DNA from: an uncultured Saprospiraceae bacterium
Lineage (GTDB): Bacteria; Bacteroidota; Bacteroidia; Chitinophagales; Saprospiraceae
Assembly: GCA_937959095.1 (NCBI GenBank)
Contig: CALGLY010000823.1
Coordinates: forward strand, 1 to 6,039
DNA length: 6,039 bases
Reading direction: 5' to 3'
Below the pieces are notes generated by a model, which did no database searches, was not told the DNA's origin, and was given only the letters and a program-made list of their open reading frames with translations. This document shows positions 1 through 6,018 of this stretch, in pieces (within the stretch, counting starts at the first letter, position 1; each line of letters opens with the position of its first letter). The translations under genes were made by a program, and so were the position numbers.

Positions 1-123
1 TTCTCTCCGAAGAATGTACACAGCATTTGGTATTGACACGAGCAGCAATAAAAAAATCGCATTAGTCATGAAAGCGGTGCGGATATCCCTCAATAGTTGA
101 TGTATCATTAAACATTTAGGCAT
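1..123 (-). CDS. N-terminus of a probable membrane protein, cut by the window edge
   Basis: Reading the minus strand leftwards from an ATG at 123 (or an in-frame ATG at 108) gives an open frame to the window edge, 41 or 36 residues. After a short basic N-terminus (LLRDIRTAF) comes a strongly hydrophobic stretch, AIFLLLLVSIPNAVYIL, followed by RRE, which looks like a first membrane segment or signal anchor. An in-frame stop lies just upstream of 123, so the start must be one of these two. The outer start has a weak GAG six bases ahead and an A-rich run next to the ATG. A minus-strand -7-like element at 158-165 lies at a suitable distance. I do not recognise the family. It would be transcribed divergently from the protease genes. 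The call rests on hydrophobic character and promoter position only; a short plus-strand frame also stays open here. Confidence 0.45.
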   Translation of the reverse strand, partial: MPKCLMIHQLLRDIRTAFMTNAIFLLLLVSIPNAVYILRRE

Positions 124-140
124 TTTCTACTCAAAATACC

Positions 141-160
141 TTGCACGGACATCCGTGCAA
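141..160. promoter_or_regulatory. 20-bp palindrome, candidate operator
   Basis: Arms TTGCACGGA (141-149) and TCCGTGCAA (152-160) are perfect reverse complements around a 2-bp CA centre. The centre is too tight for a good RNA hairpin and no T-run follows, so a dimeric regulator site is more likely than a terminator. The right arm overlaps the end of the minus-strand -7-like element at 158-165, and the palindrome would cover the predicted start of that transcript, a position typical of repression. The regulator is unknown. Confidence 0.55.
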
Positions 161-165
161 ATCTA
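158..165 (-). promoter_or_regulatory. candidate Bacteroidota -7 element for the leftward gene
   Basis: On the minus strand this reads TAGATTTG, an exact match to the known Bacteroidota sigma factor -7 consensus TAnnTTTG. Transcription would start near 150, giving a leader of roughly 28-43 bases before the possible ATGs at 123 and 108. I see no clear -33 TTTG at the usual spacing; the nearest TTG (197-195) is too far upstream. A chance match of this short motif in the intergenic region is not unlikely. Confidence 0.35.
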
Positions 166-264
166 AATTTCACTGATATGACTAACTCCACGTGCAATAA
201 ATCATAGAATATTTTCATAAAATTATGGAAATAATGAATTATTGCTATTTGAGAGAGAAGACGT

Positions 265-325
265 GCATGACTTTGTAAATTTATACGCTAGAGAGTTTTA
301 TAGTCAATCCTGAACAAAGTCATGC
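265..325. repeat. 12-bp perfect inverted repeat with 37-bp spacer
   Basis: GCATGACTTTGT (265-276) is repeated as its exact reverse complement, ACAAAGTCATGC (314-325). The right arm directly abuts the hairpin at 326-351, so in a plus-strand transcript the two helices could stack. The left arm also contains TGACTTTG (268-275), one mismatch from the -7 consensus TAnnTTTG, with a TTTG at 248-251 at roughly promoter spacing. If that were the promoter, the left arm would not be transcribed and the repeat would act as DNA instead. These two readings exclude each other and the sequence does not decide. Confidence 0.45.
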
Positions 326-351
326 GAAGAGTCTGTTTCGACACACTCTTC
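326..351. other. hairpin with TTCG loop upstream of the M60 gene
   Basis: GAAGAGT (326-332) pairs with ACTCTTC (345-351). After a single C-C mismatch, TGT (334-336) pairs with ACA (341-343) around a TTCG loop (337-340). A UUCG loop is a very stable tetraloop type in RNA, although the usual closing C-G pair is absent here. Only CTTT follows rather than a real T-run, so it is at best a weak terminator; a structured leader 76 bases ahead of the start codon at 428 is equally possible. Confidence 0.5.
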
Positions 352-380
352 CTTTAGCTATCATAAAATAATTCAATCCA

Positions 381-405
381 GCCTAGACCACTTTCCTTAC
401 TAGGC
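381..405. other. weak 6-bp stem-loop just before the M60 start
   Basis: GCCTAG (381-386) pairs perfectly with CTAGGC (400-405) around a 13-base pyrimidine-rich loop. It ends 22 bases before the ATG at 428, so in the messenger it could influence ribosome access. A stem of this length is not rare by chance. Confidence 0.25.
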
Positions 406-427
406 ATGCTCTCTAAATCGTTTGAAT

Positions 428-3400
428 ATGAAAAACTTACTACTACTACTATTATTACTATCATACCTATCATTCCCTCTTATCCTAAATGCTCAATTTG
501 CAGACTTTCCATTCAATACCAACTACAACAGCAGCCTAGGTGGCTATACGGCTACCGTAGAGGGCGGTACACCTGCTTTCATCACAGACGGAGCTGACCA
601 AGTGCTAGAGCTAGAAGGCGATGAATACCTCAGCTTGCCAACGGCAATGAGTAGCAATTTTAGTGGAAATGGGAGTTTTGAAATCCATATCAAATTCAAA
701 ATTACAGACGAATACCTCGTCAATACCTATATGGGACAAAACGCAGCCGAGTCGCGGCGGATTTTACTTGCCAACAAATTCACTGGGCAGCCCAATAAAG
801 GCTTTGAGATTTTGGTACAGGAATGGGCTGGTGGCGCGCTGCTAGGAGTCAATTATGGAGATGGGCTCACAATTGGTGGTATTTCGAGAGCAGGACAACT
901 CGACCTCCTCACGCCTGTTTCGGTAGGGACTTGGTACGATTTACTCATCCGCGTCCGCTTCGATGTGCCTAATCCGTATGCGCAGTACATCTTGAACGGC
1001 ACACCACTCGTTTCTTATTTTAATCCTGATCAGTTTGACTTTGCTGTTTTTCAGGCAGCAATGAGTAGTCAGCAGATTTGGCTAGGCTCGGATATGGATG
1101 GTTTCGACTTTACACTTGATGGGCTTCCACGCGCCAAAACTAATATTGATTTTCTGACACTACACAGCCCTATTCCTCCTGGAGATGCAAGTGTCATCAA
1201 CACGGTTTTGAGTACTTTCATTGATCAAATGAATGGTACAATTACCCTCACCGCAGCACAAGAGACAGACTTACTCACTGATTTTATTTTGAATTGGGAC
1301 AATAGTAGCTATGCTACTAACGAAGCGACCATTCTAAATTATATCAACCTCTTTGCGGCTAATTTTGACCCTATATTCGAGTACGCACCTTCGGCTTCCG
1401 CTAGTCCAGGCAGTTTCGAGCCTAAGAAACTTCTTCAGTATGTCATGCAGCAATGGATGTTGGACAATCTATATACTCCTGCAAATGTAGCAAATATGGC
1501 AGGTATGGTTTTTGAAGATCACGAGAGTTTTCCTGGCCCAGTAGCGGCTAGTGCTACGCGCGTAAATGGAGCTAATTTCACCATAGATGGCACATATCTA
1601 ACTGATCCTGGTTTTCACTTGAATGACCAAGAGCGCGTCATTCGTCCAACGGGCTACTATGTGCCACCAGGCGAATTAGTAACGGTGACCGTACCAGCAA
1701 GTGCCGTAGGGCAAGGCTTGAAACTTTACGTAGGCGCACACTTTGGCGATTTGGAAGAAACATGGAGCGAATTTCTTCGCTTTCCACGCATTACTACCAA
1801 CTATGAACTGAATAGTACGAGCGTAACCTTTACTAATCCTTTTGGTGGTGGTATTTATATTCATGTACCCGAAGGCAGTTCGTTTGGCGCATTGAATTTT
1901 GGGGTGTCGGGTGCGGTGAAATCACCTTACCTGAGTACCAAAGCAGGTTTCACAACGAGTTTAGGCGATTACAATACCCAAGCAGCAAATGGCGATGTGC
2001 AATGGGTAGATTGGGAAAGTAGCAATTTTATGACCACTATTCCTGTAGCGGCTGCCAATTCTGCCGTTGATCCCTTGAATGTCTTGAGCCTTTGGGATGC
2101 CACTTTTGACGCTGTAAATTACACGCTCGGTCGTCCACTAGCGCGTTTCCGTAGCGAATATATAACGCACGACGCACAGAACAATGATTCAGGTACAGCG
2201 ATGCCCGCAAATAATCCAATGCCTATACAACGTGGTGATTTTTATGAACCCGACCCGATTATGCAGCCCGTTGGTATTCAGAATCCCAATTTTTATCAGA
2301 TAAACGATGTTTGGGAAATTATTATGCACGAAATGGGGCATTTACACAATATGCCTACATTACCAAGCGAGGCGGAAAGCAATGTGCAACTACCTGCACT
2401 AGCAGCCTTGAGCATTGCCTTCAATATAGATATCGACGAAGCTTTGAAATACTCTGGTTTTCAACACCTCACCCGCGAAGAAGCCGCTTGGGATTGGATG
2501 CTAAGTAGTCCTTTCGCACTCAATCAGCCAATGGGCGAGGATAATGCTTATGCTGGTACGGATAACTTTTATCAGCATCGTTACCAAACGCGTTCCTATG
2601 CCAAGTATGCAGACATTGCAGATTTGTTCGGTTGGGAAGCCGTGCATGAACTCCATAAGTGGTTTTATGACTACAAAGTAGCGAATCCAAGTTGGAATCC
2701 ATACACGACTACGATCGATGAATTTACCACTGCAGCATCCTTAGCTACAGGCTATGATATGTCGCCACTGATGCACTTTTGGGGCGATATTCCAAGCGAT
2801 GCAGTAGCTGAGCAATTGGCAAATACCTATCCGCAATCGAAGGCAATCCATGAGCGTCTAACTTACTATCGCGGCATCATACCAGCCAATAATACAGAAT
2901 ACAATAGCACGGTCTTCCCAATTATGCACCCCAAAGTAGGTTTCCCCCAAACCATCCGCTATGAGGATATGCAAACGGCTTACACCACCGCTACTGCTGA
3001 CGCGAATACGGCACATATCAACTTTCTGATTTGTCGCTATTTTGGTGGTTTTGCTTGCCCCAACTCGACTCGCATAAAAGCAAAAGTGCTACTGCAAGGC
3101 CCACATAATGGTACAGATATGAACACGATTTTGCAAACACAAAATCTACTCCCAGTCAATCATCCATTTAGTGGCGCACCTTTCAATCATAAAGGTATTG
3201 AATGTGTGGCAACAGCAGATTTACCAGACGATGTAGTGGATTGGATATTGATGGAAGTGCGCGACCCAAGTGACAATATCAAAGTCATCGCGATGCGTGC
3301 AGGTTTGCTGCGCAATGATGGGATGCTACTCGATTTGGATGGTTCAGAAGGTTTGGCATTTACAGATTTAGGCGTTACAACAGGCTTTGTAACTATTCGA

Positions 3401-3448
3401 CACCGCAATCACTTAGGGGTGATGACGAGTTCGGTGGTGAGTTTTTGA
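428..3448 (+). CDS. secreted M60-family (enhancin-like) zinc metalloprotease with LamG-like domain
   Basis: This encodes 1006 residues ending in TGA. The start is ATG 428; a TTG two codons earlier is also in frame but less likely. Residues 1-22 form a signal peptide with eight consecutive leucines and probable cleavage at NA|QF. Residues about 24-245 read as a laminin-G/concanavalin-type beta-sandwich, likely carbohydrate-binding. A mainly helical linker follows, then the M60-like region from about 358 to 820. Its zinc site is HEMGH (634-638: ligands H634 and H638, catalytic E635), with E650, or less likely E648, as third ligand in SEAESNV, matching the gluzincin-type HExxH...E pattern of the family. 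DLFGWEAVHELHKWF (from 732) matches the conserved FGW segment. Characterised M60 enzymes (BT4244, IMPa, ZmpB) cleave O-glycosylated proteins such as mucins, so that is the inferred substrate. Residues 882-1006 are a module shared with the downstream M66 protein. No type IX sorting domain follows it. Confidence 0.88.
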   Translation: MKNLLLLLLLLSYLSFPLILNAQFADFPFNTNYNSSLGGYTATVEGGTPAFITDGADQVLELEGDEYLSLPTAMSSNFSGNGSFEIHIKFKITDEYLVNTYMGQNAAESRRILLANKFTGQPNKGFEILVQEWAGGALLGVNYGDGLTIGGISRAGQLDLLTPVSVGTWYDLLIRVRFDVPNPYAQYILNGTPLVSYFNPDQFDFAVFQAAMSSQQIWLGSDMDGFDFTLDGLPRAKTNIDFLTLHSPIPPGDASVINTVLSTFIDQMNGTITLTAAQETDLLTDFILNWDNSSYATNEATILNYINLFAANFDPIFEYAPSASASPGSFEPKKLLQYVMQQWMLDNLYTPANVANMAGMVFEDHESFPGPVAASATRVNGANFTIDGTYLTDPGFHLNDQERVIRPTGYYVPPGELVTVTVPASAVGQGLKLYVGAHFGDLEETWSEFLRFPRITTNYELNSTSVTFTNPFGGGIYIHVPEGSSFGALNFGVSGAVKSPYLSTKAGFTTSLGDYNTQAANGDVQWVDWESSNFMTTIPVAAANSAVDPLNVLSLWDATFDAVNYTLGRPLARFRSEYITHDAQNNDSGTAMPANNPMPIQRGDFYEPDPIMQPVGIQNPNFYQINDVWEIIMHEMGHLHNMPTLPSEAESNVQLPALAALSIAFNIDIDEALKYSGFQHLTREEAAWDWMLSSPFALNQPMGEDNAYAGTDNFYQHRYQTRSYAKYADIADLFGWEAVHELHKWFYDYKVANPSWNPYTTTIDEFTTAASLATGYDMSPLMHFWGDIPSDAVAEQLANTYPQSKAIHERLTYYRGIIPANNTEYNSTVFPIMHPKVGFPQTIRYEDMQTAYTTATADANTAHINFLICRYFGGFACPNSTRIKAKVLLQGPHNGTDMNTILQTQNLLPVNHPFSGAPFNHKGIECVATADLPDDVVDWILMEVRDPSDNIKVIAMRAGLLRNDGMLLDLDGSEGLAFTDLGVTTGFVTIRHRNHLGVMTSSVVSF

Positions 3449-3535
3449 TAAGTAGTCAGACAAAAAAAGATGGTAAGGCAACTCCAAATTTACCGAGCCT
3501 TAGATTAAAATTTTGTCATTCGGAAAATTAAAATC
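3449..3535 (+). promoter_or_regulatory. short spacer between protease genes with a weak -7-like site
   Basis: AAATTTTG at 3508-3515 differs from the -7 consensus TAnnTTTG at one base and lies 20 bases before the ATG at 3536; no clear -33 element is seen. Two short alternative stems compete here: GGTAA 3472-3476 with TTACC 3490-3494, and TAAGGC 3474-3479 with GCCTTA 3497-3502. Neither is followed by a T-run at the right distance to be a good terminator. The 87-bp gap allows co-transcription with the M60 gene, a separate promoter, or both. Confidence 0.25.
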
Positions 3536-4078
3536 ATGAAATTCAAAAAAATAATTTCGATTCTATTTTTTATTAGCCTAGTAGTATTCACTTATGCACA
3601 GTCAATGGGCAGTATACAGCCAAATACAAATATGGCTTTGCCTGCTTCCTATAACTTACAAGAGTATGTTTTTGCTGAACCTGCTGACCAAGGCACTTGC
3701 ACAGGCGCGATGAATGCCACCGCCCAAATAGAAGAAGTCTTTATGGCGCAAACGCATCGGCAAGCAATTAGTCATCCTTTGTTTTTCAATATTGGCTTTC
3801 GTCCTGCGCTCTTCCAAGTAGCCGTAACAGGTTCAGGTGCTGCGCCCGATGTGCAAATAGAAGGTTTTTCGGGTGGTGCATCTATTGGTACACTTTGCCT
3901 GAATGGCCCTGCTACGTTGAGCAATAGTATCAATTTGGATGTAGCTAATTTTACAGATTATTTTTCGGTCACCTTGCCCAAAAGTTGGATGCAACCAGGC
4001 TTGTCATTGACCATCACAGCAGGTGGCGCAACACGCACTTTAACAGGAGCCGACTTGAAAATCGGGCCATATACCTAA
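3536..4078 (+). CDS. N-terminal part of an M66 (StcE/TagA-like) metalloprotease, ended by an in-frame TAA
   Basis: This encodes 180 residues. Residues 1-21 are a signal peptide (MKFKK, a hydrophobic core, cleavage at YA|QS). The rest resembles the N-terminal domain found before the catalytic domain in M66 proteases such as E. coli StcE. It has the 'FMAQTH' segment (AQTH at 71-74, like the family's 'FAQTH'), the LPKSWMQPGLSL segment (147-158, like 'LPA.WVQPGLSL'), and a C-terminal strand 'GADLKIGPYT' where the family has 'VGAPTEL'. It has no catalytic site of its own. The reading frame continues past the TAA into the downstream ORF with no shift: the start codons of the two ORFs are 555 bases apart (185 codons), and the four codons between stop and downstream ATG read LNLV. 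I therefore read it as the front of one broken gene, not an independent small protein. If exported alone it would be a non-catalytic beta-rich fragment. Confidence 0.8.
   Translation: MKFKKIISILFFISLVVFTYAQSMGSIQPNTNMALPASYNLQEYVFAEPADQGTCTGAMNATAQIEEVFMAQTHRQAISHPLFFNIGFRPALFQVAVTGSGAAPDVQIEGFSGGASIGTLCLNGPATLSNSINLDVANFTDYFSVTLPKSWMQPGLSLTITAGGATRTLTGADLKIGPYT
4076..4078 (+). other. in-frame TAA nonsense codon within the M66 gene
   Basis: This is codon 181 of the frame starting at 3536. The frame is open for 180 codons before it and 595 codons after it (4 up to the next ATG, then 591). Both intact stops of this locus (3446-3448 and 5864-5866) are TGA. The context ACC-TAA-CTA is not a readthrough context I recognise. 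Confidence 0.85.
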
Positions 4079-4090
4079 CTAAATCTAGTA

Positions 4091-5866
4091 ATGGTAAATA
4101 TGGATTTGTTGGATTATAATACTGCACCACCTATTGCGTCAATTTTTGCAGACTTTCACGAAGAATTGGCATCTGCTATTCCAGCGAGTGTAGTGCGTTT
4201 TGGTACATTTCCGAAGACTATCACCTTCCCACAGTTTGTAGGCACAGATGATACAGAGACCTTAGTCATGCTAGATGATGTAGCGGAGGTGATTTCGTCA
4301 GGTGTTTCCGAAGGGAATATCAACTATCTAGCGGATCGTTTCCTTGAAAATATACAGCATGCTACAGGCGATTATCTATCGACCTACTACTTTGGGAATA
4401 CCCTCAATCTTACGCCTGGCGGCTGGGGTGGTGATAAGCATTTTGTAACCTTTGATTATGGCGATATTTTCATACACGAGCTAGGGCATGCGCTAGGTTT
4501 GCCCCATTGGGAGGAAGACTTTAATATTCCACCACCTAGTGAAGATAACTACTTATACCCTTACGGTGGCAATACGAATGATGGAGGTGGCAGAGGCGAA
4601 GCTTGGACTTTTGTGCAAGATACCTATGAATTTGAAGACCCTATTTGCCGCGATCCAGCCGATTCTGACTTTGGCATCGAACGTAGTGATTGTATGCAGC
4701 GCGAATTTCCTTGTTTCGGGCAACGTACCAGTGATTTATCGCCCTGGGATGGCTTCGGTTATTTCTCCGCTATCAGTATGCACCGCAATCTTATTGGCGC
4801 AGACGTACAAACAGGACAAGTGCCTTATAAGGGTAGTATGGTAGATTATCAATTGAGCTTTCAGGATGGTAGTCCAGTGGTCTCTTTGAGTGGTGGACAG
4901 CGCGTTCATACCCGTGCGCCAGAGCAATGGCAGGGCTTGTATCCAGAAGAAAACAATACCCTCCCCGGCACCGAGCAAATAGAAAAAGATGTTTATTTGA
5001 TTTATGGCACGGCACATCCTACACAAGCACAGGCGAATATTGTGTATGAACCTATAAAATACAAAGGTACCTTGCCCCCTGTACAAGACCCAACCAATGC
5101 AACCACTTTTACGGATTTGCAAAATTTTGATGTTTTTCAATCTATGCTCTACTGGTTTTCGCGCGACATCACAGTGAAAATAACTTATTTGGATGGTACA
5201 ATACTACACGCCATTGTTCCCTGGGATTCTTATGACCGCGACCCAGTACCTGGCGACTTTGGCTTAGCGCGTTTGGACATGCTTAACTTCAGCCTAGTTG
5301 TGCCAGCAGATAAGGAAATATGCAATGTAGAGGTGTATAAACGTCCATTTTGTATCCGCTATGATGATGATGATGCCGAAGGAAATATAAACTATGTCCC
5401 ACATGGTATTACAGCAGCCAACTTCATGGATGCGGCGGAATTGCTTTCTACATTTGACTTCAACGGTGCGACTTGCCCTAATTTCAAGCGCATCAAAGCG
5501 AAGGTGATGTTGCAAGGCGCGTATAACGGAACGGATATGAATACGACTTTGCAAACAGGAAATCTACTTCCTGAAAGTCACCCATTTACAAATCCTGCTT
5601 ATGGTCATACAGGCACGGAAAACATCACAACTGCGTCCTTACCTGCCGATATCGTGGATTGGGTATTGGTTGAAATTCGTGACCCAAGCGATAACACCAA
5701 TGTCATTGCTACCCGTGCTGGTTTGCTCCGCAAAGATGGCATGATACTGGACTTGGATGGAATGGAAGGCTTGAAGTTTACTACTTTGACGGTATCTTCT
5801 GGTTTTGTTGCTATTCGTCATCGTAATCACTTGGGTGTGATGTCGAGTGCGGTGCAGAGTTTCTGA
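4091..5866 (+). CDS. C-terminal, catalytic part of an M66 (StcE/TagA-like) zinc metalloprotease
   Basis: This encodes 591 residues from the first ATG after the interrupting stop. The zinc site HELGHALGLPH (129-139) has the metzincin form HExxHxxGxxH: ligands H129, H133 and H139, catalytic E130. It is preceded by the glycine-rich GGWGGDKHF (110-118), the counterpart of the M66 'GGGLGG' stretch. GRGEAW (167-172), cysteines 186, 201 and 208, and the segment SPWDGFGYFSAISMHRNL also follow the M66 layout. Residues 467-591 are the module shared with the M60 protein. YDDDD at 424-428, encoded by four GAT codons, may be a metal-binding loop. StcE cleaves mucin-type O-glycoproteins such as the C1-esterase inhibitor; a similar substrate is inferred. 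This piece has no signal peptide and no Shine-Dalgarno before its ATG, and it lacks the N-terminal domain encoded at 3536-4078, so restart here would leave the enzyme in the cytoplasm. The start given is formal; the original one was 3536. Confidence 0.82.
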   Translation: MVNMDLLDYNTAPPIASIFADFHEELASAIPASVVRFGTFPKTITFPQFVGTDDTETLVMLDDVAEVISSGVSEGNINYLADRFLENIQHATGDYLSTYYFGNTLNLTPGGWGGDKHFVTFDYGDIFIHELGHALGLPHWEEDFNIPPPSEDNYLYPYGGNTNDGGGRGEAWTFVQDTYEFEDPICRDPADSDFGIERSDCMQREFPCFGQRTSDLSPWDGFGYFSAISMHRNLIGADVQTGQVPYKGSMVDYQLSFQDGSPVVSLSGGQRVHTRAPEQWQGLYPEENNTLPGTEQIEKDVYLIYGTAHPTQAQANIVYEPIKYKGTLPPVQDPTNATTFTDLQNFDVFQSMLYWFSRDITVKITYLDGTILHAIVPWDSYDRDPVPGDFGLARLDMLNFSLVVPADKEICNVEVYKRPFCIRYDDDDAEGNINYVPHGITAANFMDAAELLSTFDFNGATCPNFKRIKAKVMLQGAYNGTDMNTTLQTGNLLPESHPFTNPAYGHTGTENITTASLPADIVDWVLVEIRDPSDNTNVIATRAGLLRKDGMILDLDGMEGLKFTTLTVSSGFVAIRHRNHLGVMSSAVQSF

Positions 5867-5891
5867 TATTTAGCCATCGGACGCTTGATGA

Positions 5892-5929
5892 GCGAGATAA
5901 CGGTCATTTAGAAATGACTGTCATCTCGC
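5892..5929. repeat. hairpin repeat, copy 1
   Basis: GCGAGAT (5892-5898) pairs with ATCTCGC (5923-5929). After one A-C mismatch, ten further pairs (5900-5909 with 5912-5921, one G-T) enclose a 2-base AG centre. It begins 26 bases after the protease stop codon. The next T-run (5945-5949) is 16 bases away, so this is not a standard intrinsic terminator. Its core (from 5896) matches copy 2 at 22 of 30 positions. Confidence 0.65.
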
Positions 5930-5971
5930 GACTCCATCTCCACGTTTTTAAATTCGGGACAGTGTTTCAGA

Positions 5972-5997
5972 TAACAGTCACTTGTAAGTGACTGTTA
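5972..5997. repeat. hairpin repeat, copy 2
   Basis: A perfect inverted repeat: TAACAGTCACTT (5972-5983) and AAGTGACTGTTA (5986-5997) around a GT centre. It aligns with copy 1 without gaps when both begin at GATAAC (5896 and 5970). The T-A pair 5907/5914 of copy 1 is replaced by the C-G pair 5981/5988 here, a compensatory change. No T-run follows, so it is not a standard terminator. Confidence 0.7.
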
Positions 5998-6018
5998 CTT
6001 GTTTCACTCGCTCCAAAA

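Larger units (their letters stand above)
124..427. other. gene-free divergent intergenic region
   Basis: I find no convincing gene in these 304 bases on either strand. The left part is AT-rich. It contains a 20-bp palindrome (141-160), a minus-strand -7-like element (158-165), further CGTGCA words at 191-196 and 262-267, and an AT-rich imperfect hairpin (211-218 with 225-232, one G-T pair). It also contains a 12-bp inverted repeat (265-276 with 314-325), a TTCG-loop hairpin (326-351) and a weak 6-bp stem (381-386 with 400-405). It probably holds the control sites for both divergent transcripts. No Shine-Dalgarno-like sequence precedes the ATG at 428. Confidence 0.7.
3536..5866 (+). pseudogene. 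M66 (StcE-like) metalloprotease gene interrupted by one in-frame stop
   Basis: Joined across the TAA at 4076-4078, the frame gives 776 codons: signal peptide, M66 N-terminal domain, M66 catalytic domain with HELGHALGLPH, and the C-terminal module shared with the M60 neighbour. That is a complete secreted M66 architecture with no frameshift and no missing segment. The region around the stop, GPYT-stop-LNLVMVNMDLL, parallels the M66 stretch that in StcE-like proteins reads roughly 'APTELLLNTIDIGML' (from memory). A single GAA-to-TAA change would explain it. No second inactivating change is visible, so it is a very recent pseudogene, an assembly or sequencing error, or a gene that tolerates the stop by readthrough or restart. 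Confidence 0.7.

Noticed and set aside
2..100. Plus-strand open frame at the left edge ending in TGA at 98-100, as the end of an upstream gene
   Set aside because: The 32 residues have no recognisable character, while the minus-strand frame over the same bases has an ATG, a clear hydrophobic segment and an upstream -7-like element. It cannot be excluded without sequence to the left.
422..427. TTG at 422 as the start of the M60 gene
   Set aside because: It adds only two residues before an ATG at 428 that begins a standard signal peptide (MKN followed by leucines). ATG is the more likely start.
3449..3535. A terminator between the two protease genes
   Set aside because: The visible stems are only 5-6 bp with long loops and compete with each other, and the T-run at 3511-3514 is several bases after the second stem.
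4076..4078. TAA reassigned as a sense codon in this organism
   Set aside because: The 1006-codon M60 frame and the rest of the M66 frame contain no other in-frame TAA or TAG. Reassignment would be expected to place several there.
4736..5140. 134-residue minus-strand ORF inside the M66 gene
   Set aside because: It lies antisense to a well-supported protease coding frame, has no recognisable domain, and is explained as a shadow frame. The same applies to the 101-residue plus-strand frame at 4539-4844.
5892..5997. Hairpins after the M66 gene as ordinary rho-independent terminators
   Set aside because: Neither stem is followed directly by a T-run; the only one nearby (5945-5949) is 16 bases from the first stem. 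They may still help end or protect the transcript.
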